Shown here piece after piece: positions 53,043 through 62,795 of a DNA stretch of 64,000 nucleotides. Position numbers and translations under genes: made by a program. The notes below the pieces were generated by a model, which did no database searches, was not told the origin of the DNA, and was given only the letters and a program-made list of their open reading frames with translations. Source of the DNA: Anaerotignum propionicum (lineage in GTDB: Bacteria > Bacillota > Clostridia > Lachnospirales > Anaerotignaceae); NCBI RefSeq assembly GCF_024461735.1, contig NZ_JANGAD010000006.1, positions 1 through 64,000 on the forward strand, in the 5' to 3' direction. Position 1 is the first letter of the stretch, and the number at the start of each line of letters is the position of its first letter.

Positions 53043-53918
53043 ATGAAATACGCTGACCGAAAGGGGAACATCGTTGAAAAGAATGGAGGACAGGATGGTA
53101 TACTCTCATTTCTATATGGAAATAGACTAGGAATGCTCTTGCTCCATGAGATTGTAAAACCAAAATACTCAATTTTAATGGGCCGTTTCCTAAACCTCAG
53201 GATTTCAAGATTATTGATTCCACCATTTATTGTTTTAAACAAGATTGATATGACAGAATATAAAAGGTGTAAATATGAATCCTACAATGATTTTTTTACC
53301 AGGGAAATTAAAAAAGAGAACCGAAAAGTAGACTTTTTACCTAAGCATTTCATTGCGCCAAGTGACGGAAAATTAAGCGTTTATGACATCAATGACGCTA
53401 GTCGCTTCAAAATCAAAAACACATCTTATACAATGAAAAGCTTATTAAGAAGTACTAAATTGGCCGATAAATATCAAGGTGGTACTTTATTGGTTTTTCG
53501 ATTAACTGTAGATGATTATCATAGATATTGCTATATAGATGATGGATATAAGTCGAAGAATTATCGTATACCCGGTGTATTACACACAGTAAATCCCGTT
53601 GCAAATGATAAATTGAAGATTTATAAAGAAAATACCAGAGAGTTTACAATACTAAAAAGTAAAAACTTTGGGAATCTACTCATTATGGAAGTTGGCGCAT
53701 TGTTCGTAGGAAAAATTGTGAATTATCATAACGAGAGTACAGTTATACGTGGTAAAGAAAAAGGCAAATTTGAATTTGGAGGCTCAACAATTATTGTTTG
53801 TGCAGAAAAAGGCGCAATAGAAATTGATCAAGATATTTTAAAAAATTCAAGCTTAGGTATTGAAACAATGGTAAAGATGGGAGAAAAGATTGGAGTTGCG
53901 CAAACATCCAAAATGTAA
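53043..53918 (+). CDS. psd: Phosphatidylserine decarboxylase
   Basis: A 291-aa proenzyme that decarboxylates phosphatidylserine to phosphatidylethanolamine. YNDFFTREIKKENRKVD is the conserved N-terminal block; VFRLTVDDYHRYCYIDDG supplies the Asp-His pair; VGALFVGKIVNYHNE and the self-cleavage site FEFGGSTIIV (Gly-Gly-Ser-Thr instead of Leu-Gly-Ser-Thr) are present, so Ser should become the pyruvoyl group (alpha chain of about 35-40 residues). GGGGAGGGG precedes the ATG. It is last in the operon, with a terminator at 53949. Confidence 0.92.
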   Translation: MKYADRKGNIVEKNGGQDGILSFLYGNRLGMLLLHEIVKPKYSILMGRFLNLRISRLLIPPFIVLNKIDMTEYKRCKYESYNDFFTREIKKENRKVDFLPKHFIAPSDGKLSVYDINDASRFKIKNTSYTMKSLLRSTKLADKYQGGTLLVFRLTVDDYHRYCYIDDGYKSKNYRIPGVLHTVNPVANDKLKIYKENTREFTILKSKNFGNLLIMEVGALFVGKIVNYHNESTVIRGKEKGKFEFGGSTIIVCAEKGAIEIDQDILKNSSLGIETMVKMGEKIGVAQTSKM

Positions 53919-53948
53919 CTTGCATATTACTATGAAGCATTTCATTAG

Positions 53949-53997
53949 ATAGGTTAAGTCATGGTCAACAGGACCGTTAGGCTTAGCCTATTTTTTT
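53949..53997 (+). terminator. Rho-independent terminator of the PE operon
   Basis: ATAGGTTAAG (53949-53958) pairs with CTTAGCCTAT (53982-53991), with one wobble, followed by seven T. Confidence 0.85.
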
Positions 53998-54167
53998 ATT
54001 GCGGAAATCTGATAGTGGGAGGGGTCTTTATACTGATAGATCCCATTAACACAAATTTAACGGAGTATTAACTGGTTCTAGATAGTAGAAAAAATTTAAC
54101 ATTGTTATAATTCTGGTAAAGTTAAGCAATTAATTGCTGTTGTTTGTTTTATATATGGAGAATTGAA

Positions 54168-55991
54168 ATGAAAAATTTTTTTGCTATTATCATACAATAT
54201 TATTTGAAAATAAAAAAGAAAGGGTTAAAAAATTGGAATGCCTATCGTGGATTCAAGAAAGAACTATTTCACTTTAACAAAAACAAACTTCAATTGAAAG
54301 GGAAGTTGAAAATAAGTCAAAAATTGCGTCTCGTCAGTATGATAGCAATTGGAATGAATATTTTGACGATATCTATTGTTTTTGGAGCATTAAAATCAGC
54401 TGAGGGAAGAATGCGATCCTTTTATAATAATGAGTATAAAAACAGCATTCAGCAAATGCAGATTCGCAATGATGTTGCGATGCTTGATCGAGGGATTCTA
54501 TCTGCTGTTTTTCAAAATGACAATGCTCAAAGCAATCAAGCCGTGGAGCTTGCAGTGCAAAAGACTGTATCAGATATAAATACATTGAAAAAAAGTTTTC
54601 ATGAAGAACAATTGATGAAAGATTTAAATACTGCACTCAATAATTTTTTATCTCAAGAAATGAAGGTTATGTCCTTTGCTTTTGCAGGGCAAGCAGATAA
54701 AGCATTCACCACAATAAATGGAGATTATCAAAAAAGTGTAAATGATCTATATTTGATTTTGGATTTGGTTTCGGCAAAGGCAGAAGAGGCATCTAATATA
54801 GCTTTAGAAAAGACGGCACAGCAGAGAAAGCATATGACTTTGTTACTGATCTTTGTCTTGGGTATATCTGCCGCTGTTTTGGTATTGGCTGCAGGGATGC
54901 TTGAGAAAACATTACGCAAAGCAACCCGAAAAATTCTACATATTGCTGATTCCATTGAAAAAGGGGATTTTGCTATTGTTGAAAAAGGGCACTTGCCTGG
55001 CGATGAATTGGATGAAGTGATTTGTTCTTCTGAAAAAATGGTGCAGACATTGCAGATACTTATTTCGGATGTTGCATGTTTATTAGATGAAATGGCAAAA
55101 GGCAATATGGTGTATCAAACTTCCAATCGAGAATATTATGTAGGGGATTATCAAAGCTTACTGGAAGCCACCGATAATATGCAAACATATATCAATTATG
55201 CCTTAAATAACGTGAATACCGCAACATTAAAGGTTGAGGAGCATGTGAAGGAAGTTTTTGAGGGTGCCAAGAATCTATCTGCCCATGCTATGAAACAGGA
55301 TGCTTCCATCACTCAGCTTTCACAGACTCTGAACTTGATTTCTGATAGTGCCAGATTAAGTGGGCAAAAGATACAGAATATGAATCTGGCTGCGATGGAA
55401 ATGAATGAACAGATGGGTATTACACGTGAGTATATGATGGAAACAACAAAAGCCATTCAGGATGTTACGGCACATACTGATAAGATTAAACGAATCATAA
55501 AAACAATCAATGAAATTGCATTTCAAACGGATATTTTAGCTCTTAATGCTGCTATAGAAGCAGCCAGAGCAGGGGATTCTGGCAAAGGCTTCTCCGTAGT
55601 GGCGGGGGAGGTAAGGCTTTTAGCCAAGAAGGTTGCCGAAGCGGCCAAAGAAACTACAGACTTGATTGATAATTCTACGCTATTAATGGATAATTGCGGA
55701 AATATTGTTATAAATACCGCCCATTCTTTGGATACGGTGGTACGTCGAACGGATGAAATTACAGATATGATTGCTTTAATTTCAAAAGCCATACAAGAGG
55801 AACAAGGTGAGATGGTAAGCATTTCGACAGAGGCAGAGAAAATTCAGCAGATTGCTCGGATGAACACGGAATCTGCCAAATTATTTGCCGATGGAAGCGA
55901 AGAAGGATACCGACAGGTTCATATTTTGAAAAAACAAATGCTGCAATTTGTTCGTCAGGAGGATTGTAGTGGTGATGCTGAAATCAGTTGA
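54168..55991 (+). CDS. Methyl-accepting chemotaxis protein
   Basis: A 607-aa chemoreceptor. An unusual basic segment of about 55 residues (FHFNKNKLQLKGKLKISQKL) precedes TM1 (about 63-82). An extracellular helical 4HB-like sensor follows (about 83-225), then TM2 (about 228-250), HAMP-like segments and the signalling domain with the tip NEIAFQTDILALNAAIEAAR (about 447-466). The tip reads FQTDI where most have FQTNI. ATG 54168 is chosen over 54144 because GGAG is 7 nt before it. The gene is monocistronic, with a strong terminator at 56151. Ligand unknown. Confidence 0.9.
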   Translation: MKNFFAIIIQYYLKIKKKGLKNWNAYRGFKKELFHFNKNKLQLKGKLKISQKLRLVSMIAIGMNILTISIVFGALKSAEGRMRSFYNNEYKNSIQQMQIRNDVAMLDRGILSAVFQNDNAQSNQAVELAVQKTVSDINTLKKSFHEEQLMKDLNTALNNFLSQEMKVMSFAFAGQADKAFTTINGDYQKSVNDLYLILDLVSAKAEEASNIALEKTAQQRKHMTLLLIFVLGISAAVLVLAAGMLEKTLRKATRKILHIADSIEKGDFAIVEKGHLPGDELDEVICSSEKMVQTLQILISDVACLLDEMAKGNMVYQTSNREYYVGDYQSLLEATDNMQTYINYALNNVNTATLKVEEHVKEVFEGAKNLSAHAMKQDASITQLSQTLNLISDSARLSGQKIQNMNLAAMEMNEQMGITREYMMETTKAIQDVTAHTDKIKRIIKTINEIAFQTDILALNAAIEAARAGDSGKGFSVVAGEVRLLAKKVAEAAKETTDLIDNSTLLMDNCGNIVINTAHSLDTVVRRTDEITDMIALISKAIQEEQGEMVSISTEAEKIQQIARMNTESAKLFADGSEEGYRQVHILKKQMLQFVRQEDCSGDAEIS

Positions 55992-56150
55992 CATAAAAAT
56001 TAAACTGATTAAAATGAACTATCCAATGTAATTGCTCACACAAAAAAATAGCAAAATGGAGAAGGCTCATTCCATTATAGTCATTTAGTTTGCAGGAGTT
56101 TCTATTGTATTCATTTTTGCAAAATGAGTGAACAATATATTTAAGGAATA

Positions 56151-56211
56151 AGAAACCCGATGGAAGGATTTTACTAGAAACAGCAAATTCTTTCATCGGG
56201 TTTCTTTTTTT
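56151..56211 (+). terminator. Strong terminator between convergent MCP and sleC genes
   Basis: AGAAACCCGATG (56151-56162) pairs perfectly with CATCGGGTTTCT (56194-56205), followed by T residues. On the minus strand it could also end the germination operon. Confidence 0.9.
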
Positions 56212-56256
56212 AGATAGATGGACAATATATCTGTGTTTGCTTTTGGCTATCCCTTT

Positions 56257-57498
56257 TTAGGCAAGCCTTTGAATCGCCACATAAACATCGGAAATTTTAT
56301 ACCAAGTGGGGTAATTCACCGTGCCGGTTTGTGGTAGATTAAAAATCTGCTGAAATACACGAACAGACTCGGCAGTGGTTTCGCCGTAATACCCATCCTC
56401 AACCAATTTGGGTATGAGAGGATAGTTCTTAGAGATGGCATTTAACTGTTGTTGGATTGTTTTTACACTATCTCCCGTTGAGCCCACAACAAGGGTAGTG
56501 CCCGGGAAGGATATGGGGATACCTTCTACCTTTTCTGCCTCTTTAATGAAAACGTTGCTTCCATAATAATTTCTTAAAATCTGTAAAGCATTTAATCCCT
56601 GATCACCTAAGTCTTTTGAACCCCATTGGCTAAGCCAACCTTCTCTAACAACTCTTCTTCCATCGCTGTATTGGGTAAATAGTGGCTGTCGGATATCGGG
56701 TTTTGCAATATAGGTCGCAAAAATCTCGTCAACTACATCAGAGATTTCCTGGAAAATATTTCGTCCGAAAGTAAAAGCTTGGTCAAAGGCTGTGGAGTTA
56801 GTTATTGTAAAATCATAGCCTTTGTTCCGATACCATTCTGTATAGATTCTATTTAATGTAAAAGACAAAATAACATGAACATTTGCTTTAATAGACTCCA
56901 CCGGCCATGTTGCATAAATTTCACTGCTGGCCACATTTTTGATGTAGTCTTTAAATCCCACCGTATAGTTTGCAGCAGAGGTATCCTCCGGCCTACCGTC
57001 ATGAACAACAACAATACTAGGTACAACTGGTTGGGGTAGTACCACTTGATTACTTGGGAAGGGTAGTTTTTTGATTTCAGATTCTGGGATTTTCGGTGGA
57101 TAATCCCCATACAACACAGGATAAGGTATATTGATATCTGAGAACCTTGGTGTCAGTTTCACCTCTTGAACTGCAGTGGTTTCTGGGAAAATCTGAACAT
57201 TATTGATTACTGCTTCTTCATAGTCCGCTAAAGCGACCCGCACGTTATACTGATTAAATGGACGTGGCATATCGTATTCCATGGAATATTCAATGGGCGG
57301 TGCACTTAAGGGTACTGGTGGAATCTCCCCCCAAGCATTGGTTACCCCTTCTTCTATGACAGTATTATCATAGGGATCCGTTATAGTCACCGTTGCACCT
57401 GCCGCAGGTCTGGCGATATTTGTTAGAAATGTATTAACTCTAAGTAAACCAGTTCCGCCTAAATAATTTTCACGTAAAAAAAGCCTACCGTTTGCCAT
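56257..57498 (-). CDS. sleC: Spore cortex-lytic enzyme SleC
   Basis: A 413-aa spore protein that degrades cortex peptidoglycan during germination after activation by a Csp protease. The N-terminal part contains ITDPYDNTVIEEGVTNAWGE (a beta-sandwich segment), then VASSEIYATWPVESIKANVH and VILSFTLNRIYTEWYRNKGY, the SpoIID-like catalytic region, and a C-terminal peptidoglycan-binding domain (about 335-405) with VKTIQQQLNAIS and VEDGYYGETTAESVRVFQ. ATG 57498 is chosen over TTG 57504 because AGGAGG lies 6 nt before it. It follows two csp genes by 22 nt, as in Clostridium perfringens, where sleC lies beside csp genes. Confidence 0.9.
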   Translation of the reverse strand: MANGRLFLRENYLGGTGLLRVNTFLTNIARPAAGATVTITDPYDNTVIEEGVTNAWGEIPPVPLSAPPIEYSMEYDMPRPFNQYNVRVALADYEEAVINNVQIFPETTAVQEVKLTPRFSDINIPYPVLYGDYPPKIPESEIKKLPFPSNQVVLPQPVVPSIVVVHDGRPEDTSAANYTVGFKDYIKNVASSEIYATWPVESIKANVHVILSFTLNRIYTEWYRNKGYDFTITNSTAFDQAFTFGRNIFQEISDVVDEIFATYIAKPDIRQPLFTQYSDGRRVVREGWLSQWGSKDLGDQGLNALQILRNYYGSNVFIKEAEKVEGIPISFPGTTLVVGSTGDSVKTIQQQLNAISKNYPLIPKLVEDGYYGETTAESVRVFQQIFNLPQTGTVNYPTWYKISDVYVAIQRLA

Positions 57499-57520
57499 AT
57501 ACAACCTCCTTTGAGAAAAA

Positions 57521-59254
57521 TTATAATACGTAGTAGTTAATGATAGATTCCCTTATGACTGCAAAACTACCGTATAGATTAAGCCTTCCGTAACCCCATT
57601 TTGTGTTTGGATAGAGCATATTCTCTTCCCGAGTGGCGCCACTAATAAAGAAAGTACGTACCAAGTCTCCATCCATGGAAGGGAGATTCTCTTGAATCAA
57701 TCCCCATTCAAATAAAAGGGCAGCTGCTCCGGCAGTGATTGCTGCAGCCACAGAGGTGCCTGTTTTTGTACCTGTTCCAGTTGGATAAATCCCCTTTACA
57801 TTAACACCGGGTGCCACAATGTCCGGCGCCATGCGTGGCAATCTTGTTGGCCCCCAAGAGGAAGAAACATAAAGGCTGTTATCATTGCTATTGAATGCCC
57901 CTGTTGTAATGGAACCCATTGCAGTTGCCGGGTAAACTATGGTATATTCGGGAACGGGTTTTAATAATTCTACATATTCACTCACTTGACCTGTAATGGG
58001 CAGCCATGCAAAATATTCACCACTCACAACGGCATCTCCAAAAAGGGTAATGTCCCAAATACCCTGTGTTGCCTGACTAAAACCAATCCATATCAGATTA
58101 CTGAAACTTCTATAATATTCAATGGATACTGTGCTAGCCTCAAATACTAGTTTCTCGCTATACTTTAATCCTACTTTAAAAGGAAGCCGTGCAATAACTT
58201 CTCCTGTAGGTGAAGTTATGCTGGCAGACATTTTATCGTAAGCCGGACCATATATGGACAGTGAGAAGGATTCACCTTGTCTTCCCACTTTAACACTGAC
58301 GGTTTCTGTGGTTCCCGTTCTTGGCAGCTTTCCTTGGGAGTGATGTCTTGCATTGCTCTCATTACCAGCTGCAGTTACAAAGCAAAAACCTGCTCTCTGA
58401 GAAAGAAATGTAATGTAATCCTCGAAAAGGGAGTTGCCATCGTGTGCACTGCTATTGGATCCCAATGCGATACATTGCACAATGGGCAGATTCATTTCCT
58501 CTGTTCGATCATTGATGTATTTTATTCCTAAGATAATATCAGTAGATTCGTAAAGATTTGGATTATCTTTGGGTAAAAGAAATCGTTCTATATAAAATTC
58601 GTTGGCGCGTTTCAGCTTTACCGCCATAATGTATGCTTTAGGTGCAGCTCCAATGTACTCGCCTTTATCGTTGCTGGCTGCAACAGATGCTAAAAAAGTG
58701 CCATGTCCATCCCCATCTACAGAGGGGACGATAGAATAAGGATTATCGGAATTCAAAGCACGGTTGATATCATCTTGTGTATACACGGAACCAAAATAAA
58801 GATAGTCCGGCCTGTTTCCATCAATGGTTTGATCCCAAAGATAAAGTATTTTTGTGGAACCATCTTCAAAACGAAATGCTTCTTTTGTGTAATCAATCCC
58901 GGTGTCAACAAAACCAATGACAACATTTCTTCCGGAAAGACTTAGAAACGGCTGGTTCTGAATTTGTGTAATTCCACTATCTTCATTGCTTCTACTGTCT
59001 AAAGGGGATAAAATTTTGGGAAAAAACTCATTAAAGTCATTACCCAAATCTTCAAATAAAGAGGGCAAATTATCTCTATGAGTATAAACAATAATTAACT
59101 CATTTGCCATTTCTGTCCCCAGTTTTAAATAAGGCTTATCTTGAACATATAGCTTAAATCGGTCTGTATTTATGATATTGAAATCTACTGTTGTGGGAAG
59201 TTTTATAAATTCTGACAATGGTAAATCAATATTCTCTAAATTTACAGCAGCCAA
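57521..59254 (-). CDS. Csp-family germination subtilisin-like protease (second copy)
   Basis: A 577-aa S8-family protease. A prodomain of about 95 residues is followed by the catalytic domain with a full triad: D117 in VVIGFVDTGIDY, H184 in VDGDGHGTFLAS and S501 in TKTGTSVAAAI; the oxyanion Asn is in TAAGNESN (about 298). A jelly-roll-like insertion of about 140 residues lies before the Ser segment, as in known Csp proteins. The start is TTG with GGAGGTGA 8 nt upstream. It is 13 nt downstream of the other csp gene and 22 nt before sleC. It likely cleaves pro-SleC, or acts as a paired germinant-signalling partner. Confidence 0.88.
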   Translation of the reverse strand: MAAVNLENIDLPLSEFIKLPTTVDFNIINTDRFKLYVQDKPYLKLGTEMANELIIVYTHRDNLPSLFEDLGNDFNEFFPKILSPLDSRSNEDSGITQIQNQPFLSLSGRNVVIGFVDTGIDYTKEAFRFEDGSTKILYLWDQTIDGNRPDYLYFGSVYTQDDINRALNSDNPYSIVPSVDGDGHGTFLASVAASNDKGEYIGAAPKAYIMAVKLKRANEFYIERFLLPKDNPNLYESTDIILGIKYINDRTEEMNLPIVQCIALGSNSSAHDGNSLFEDYITFLSQRAGFCFVTAAGNESNARHHSQGKLPRTGTTETVSVKVGRQGESFSLSIYGPAYDKMSASITSPTGEVIARLPFKVGLKYSEKLVFEASTVSIEYYRSFSNLIWIGFSQATQGIWDITLFGDAVVSGEYFAWLPITGQVSEYVELLKPVPEYTIVYPATAMGSITTGAFNSNDNSLYVSSSWGPTRLPRMAPDIVAPGVNVKGIYPTGTGTKTGTSVAAAITAGAAALLFEWGLIQENLPSMDGDLVRTFFISGATREENMLYPNTKWGYGRLNLYGSFAVIRESIINYYVL

Positions 59255-59267
59255 ATAAAATCACCTC

Positions 59268-61055
59268 CTAGGTAAGATTTAACCAGAATTGTTCACCTAA
59301 TTGATATTCAACCAAATAATTCATTGTATTGTATAAGCAAAGGGTACCATATCCAAAGGATGCATTTGGATAAACGATACCCGTTTTTCTTTCTGCACCA
59401 ATGCGCAGGAATGCCCTAAGCCGTTGCCCATATAAATAAGGATCATTGTTGTTTATGATTCCCCATTGCATCATAAGAGCCGCTGAACCGGTAACAAAGG
59501 GGGCAGCAACACTGGTACCTGTGAAGGAATCATAGCCGCCGCCGGATTTTGTTGTAATGATATCAATGGAAGGCGCGGCAATGTCAGGATAAGAGTTAGT
59601 ATCTGCAAGATCACCTCTGCCTGAGAATAGTGCAATGTTACCCACACGGGCATTATAACCTGCAACACGGACTACTTTTTCTGCGGTTGCGGGTATGGTG
59701 ATGGTGTTATATATGGATGGATCAGAAAAAAAAGTTTCTTCACCTACCTCCTCTATGGTGGGAAGCCATATATCATAATTTCCATCAACAATATTTCTGG
59801 CAATTAATCTTAGCTTGACAATTCCTTGGGGGAGAGGCCCTTGGGTTGCAGTGATATTGAAAAATACCTCCTGTTCTAAGGAGTAGTGGGAAGGCTGACC
59901 ATAAAATACATTTAGAATCAAATTTGGCCTTCTTACTGTCTTAGCCTGATTTTCAATATTGATTACTCCGGAGGAGCTTCCATCCGGAAAAATTAGCTCA
60001 ACTGCAAAACTGTCAGCAAAGTTTTTCCATAAGGATAAATAGTATGTTTCTAACCCAGGTCCTGTAAAAAATTCAATTTCCTGCACTTCATCTGTTTGGA
60101 TTTTTCCGTGATAATGATGTCCTGCGGAACCTTCATTTCCTGTGGGAATAATGATAGACGTTTTCCAGTTTGAAGAAATTTCTGTAATAAATGTTTCAAA
60201 CAAAGAATCTCCTTTATGGGAGCCGTTGTTCATACCAAAACTCATATTAATGCAGATGGGCTTTCCGAAGCGTTTGGCCTTGTCAATGACATATTTTAGT
60301 GCTCTCATTAGTTCTGTTGACCTTGCAAAAGATTCATATCCTCGATAACCAACTTTCACTGCAATAATATCAGCTTCAAAAGCAACGCCCCGATTTGTGC
60401 CATTGCTTGCCCTTCCGTTTCCTGCGGCAATACCTGCTACAGCGGTGCCATGCCCATTGGTATCTCTGCTGGGAACAACTTGATATGGAGTTTCAGAAAG
60501 GATGGCATTATTGATTTGTTGGTTATTATACTCTGCGCCACTGTAAAACCCAACGGGTGGCGTTCCCGATTGTGTTTGATCCCAAATAAACAGAATTCTG
60601 CTGGTTCCATCACTGTTACGAAAATCTGGATGCATATAATCAATTCCAGAGTCAATGATTGCCACAATTACACCTCGCCCGCTTAAGTTAAATCCATCCA
60701 CTCTTTGCACAGAAGGAATGCAGCTGCTTGATAGGCTGCTGCTTAATTCAAAATATAAGTTTTTAGGCAACTCTAGGTGTTCAATTTGAGGATAAGAGGC
60801 TAATCTTTTAATCTTATCTTTTGCAATTGTGATGATTGCATAGTTTTCGTATATGATTTCCGCTTCAGCATCCAACGATTGTGCAACCCTTACGATATCA
60901 CCGTTAAATTTTGCAATGACCTCAATTCTTTCTAAAGTAGGTTCTATGAATTCCGGAAATTCAAATTCATTTATTAATTCAGACTCATTTGATATTTCTG
61001 AAACAAATATATCGCGTTTAAGGGAAGCGGGAATATTCCTTGGTTCTTTGGACAT
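59268..61055 (-). CDS. Csp-family germination subtilisin-like protease (first copy)
   Basis: A 595-aa S8-family protease. The prodomain (about 1-112) is followed by the catalytic domain with D135 in VIVAIIDSGIDYMHPDF, H202 in DTNGHGTAVAG and S515 in SFTGTSVAAPF; the oxyanion Asn lies in IIPTGNEGS (about 307). The insertion before the Ser segment is the Csp jelly roll. ATG 61055 is preferred over GTG 61064, which overlaps the AGGAG site. Members process pro-SleC to active SleC in germinating spores. Unlike Clostridioides difficile CspC and CspA, which lack triad residues, this copy should be catalytic. Confidence 0.9.
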   Translation of the reverse strand: MSKEPRNIPASLKRDIFVSEISNESELINEFEFPEFIEPTLERIEVIAKFNGDIVRVAQSLDAEAEIIYENYAIITIAKDKIKRLASYPQIEHLELPKNLYFELSSSLSSSCIPSVQRVDGFNLSGRGVIVAIIDSGIDYMHPDFRNSDGTSRILFIWDQTQSGTPPVGFYSGAEYNNQQINNAILSETPYQVVPSRDTNGHGTAVAGIAAGNGRASNGTNRGVAFEADIIAVKVGYRGYESFARSTELMRALKYVIDKAKRFGKPICINMSFGMNNGSHKGDSLFETFITEISSNWKTSIIIPTGNEGSAGHHYHGKIQTDEVQEIEFFTGPGLETYYLSLWKNFADSFAVELIFPDGSSSGVINIENQAKTVRRPNLILNVFYGQPSHYSLEQEVFFNITATQGPLPQGIVKLRLIARNIVDGNYDIWLPTIEEVGEETFFSDPSIYNTITIPATAEKVVRVAGYNARVGNIALFSGRGDLADTNSYPDIAAPSIDIITTKSGGGYDSFTGTSVAAPFVTGSAALMMQWGIINNNDPYLYGQRLRAFLRIGAERKTGIVYPNASFGYGTLCLYNTMNYLVEYQLGEQFWLNLT

Positions 61056-61072
61056 AGATTTCACTCCTTGGC

Positions 61073-61339
61073 TTAGCAGAATTCGAGGATATTGGATAAA
61101 CTGATTACTTTATAGACCCATTTTTCATTAAGCTTCACAAAGCCAGTAAGTTGAGTATCGTCACAAGATTTAATAAAATACCAGTAACTATAATGATTCT
61201 TTAATGTGAGGTAAACGATGGTATCCGTATGGTTTTTTAGCAGGGAGATATATTTTTCAGCTAAAATATGGTGTTGTCGTGGAGAATACTTTAACACAGA
61301 TTTTTGCGCATTATTAAAATGGCATGATTGATATGACAT
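61073..61339 (-). CDS. Small hypothetical protein heading the csp-sleC operon
   Basis: An 88-aa protein, not recognised. It begins MSYQSCHFNNAQKS, has no signal peptide or membrane helix, and is rich in aromatic residues, His and Lys; a YLTLKNHYSYWYFIKS stretch followed by TGFVKLNEKWVYKV suggests a small alpha/beta or beta-barrel fold. GGGAGG lies about 8 nt before the ATG, so translation is well supported. It is 17 nt upstream of the first csp gene on the same strand, so it is probably co-expressed in sporulating cells and may be a spore or germination protein. Confidence 0.6.
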   Translation of the reverse strand: MSYQSCHFNNAQKSVLKYSPRQHHILAEKYISLLKNHTDTIVYLTLKNHYSYWYFIKSCDDTQLTGFVKLNEKWVYKVISLSNILEFC

Positions 61340-61878
61340 AACCGTCGTCCTCCCTTTGGTATTCTTACATTATATTAGTAAAAAACTTTAAAAATGCATG
61401 TATAGGGGGAAGGGATGTGAGGATGATTCATATGAGAATTGAAAGGGGGATGTATTGACAAGATTATTTCATATGCATAAATTGTTCCATTTTATGTTTA
61501 CCGCCTTACTGATGAAACGCTTACCTTTACAAAAGGCCTTTGCTGTAGTTAACTTAGATACAGGGAAATGCTGAATCGGTTTTAAGAATTTTATCTAAAT
61601 ATTGACAAATCAATGATAGTTAGTATAAACTAATTACTTAAAGGGTCTTTGTTTTGAAGTTAATTGGTGATCACATTCACAAATCACGCAAAGGGATTTG
61701 ACAATGAAATTTTAGCAAATCTAAGATTGCGGTATTTATTTTTATGCTATTAGGGTTGCTTCTGAGGTTGCTTTGATTGAAATTATTTTCTGTCTTGAAT
61801 GAAAATACAAGTAAAGCATCCTATTAAATATAAGCGCATGTGAAAGAAGTGAATACAAAGAAAAACGGCGGGGTGAGT
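61340..61878. other. Divergent intergenic region between the germination operon and an HD-GYP gene
   Basis: It should hold the minus-strand operon promoter close to 61360-61400 (ATATAAT with GCATT 17 nt upstream, a weak fit to a forespore sigma-G promoter) and the plus-strand promoter at 61602-61629. The plus-strand leader of about 240 nt shows no recognised riboswitch. Confidence 0.5.
61602..61629 (+). promoter_or_regulatory. Probable promoter of the HD-GYP gene
   Basis: TTGACA (61602-61607), a 16-nt spacer and TATAAA (61624-61629). The start codon is about 250 nt downstream. Confidence 0.6.
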
Positions 61879-62523
61879 ATGAAGAAGAAGGCTTCTTTTT
61901 ATAGAAATGGAATAGACTATCACGAAATCATTGAATGCATAACCAGTGCTTTGGATGCAAAGGATGCCTATACGGCGGGACATTCACAGCGAGTGAGTGA
62001 TTTATCTTTAGAAGTGTGCAAAATTTTAGGATTAAACAGCAAAGAGGCTGATAAAATACATATCGCCGCTCATCTTCATGATATCGGTAAAGTGGGTGTT
62101 CCTGACGGTGTATTGAATAAGGGAGGAAAGCTCACAAATGAAGAGTGGGAGTGTATGAAAAGGCATCCGCAAATTGGTGCTGAGATTTTGAGCAAATCAC
62201 ATCATTTGAATGAACTGAAAGATATGGTCTTATATCATCACGAGAGGGTGGACGGGAGAGGGTATCCTAAAGGGCTATCTGGTAATGAAATACCTTTTGG
62301 TGCGAAAGTTATTGCTGTTTGTGATTCTATTGATGCCATGTTATCAGACAGAAGTTATCGAAAGGCACATAATTATGATTTTTGTTACAACGAAATTAAA
62401 AAGAATTTAGGCATCATGTATGATTTGGAGATAGGGAGAATGGTATTAGAGGAATGGGATATTGTTGTTCATTTATATGAAAAATATAGAAAAACGGAAA
62501 GATTAAAGGATATTGTTTTATGA
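61879..62523 (+). CDS. HD-GYP domain phosphodiesterase
   Basis: A 214-aa protein made almost wholly of an HD-GYP domain. The metal-binding HD motif is in AAHLHDIGKVGVPDGVL (about 66-82), and the GYP signature in LYHHERVDGRGYPKGL (about 117-132) keeps the H-H-E-x-x-D-G-x-G-Y-P pattern. Such enzymes hydrolyse cyclic di-GMP to GMP or pGpG. No sensor or receiver domain is attached. ATG 61879 is chosen over GTG 61840 because GGGGTGAG is upstream. It lies between the germination operon and an MCP gene; motility or surface-life regulation is likely. Confidence 0.88.
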   Translation: MKKKASFYRNGIDYHEIIECITSALDAKDAYTAGHSQRVSDLSLEVCKILGLNSKEADKIHIAAHLHDIGKVGVPDGVLNKGGKLTNEEWECMKRHPQIGAEILSKSHHLNELKDMVLYHHERVDGRGYPKGLSGNEIPFGAKVIAVCDSIDAMLSDRSYRKAHNYDFCYNEIKKNLGIMYDLEIGRMVLEEWDIVVHLYEKYRKTERLKDIVL

Positions 62524-62795
62524 TGATATAGTAATCATGAATTTTAAAGCGTAAACTTTTGCTAAATCTTAGTAGAAATTTCGACAATAACAAATTATTT
62601 CACAAAGTTATAAAATTGCAATTTGAATGTTTTATTATTTTAATAAAAAGAAGCAATAATCCTTGGCACATCAGATGTGACGTATGAAGTAAAAATCAAT
62701 CTTCCAACGGTTCACAACAGATGTGCTTTTTTTGTGCTTTTTTATGAAAATATAACAGTATATGCAAAAAAATGTATTATTTTACTGTGAAAATA

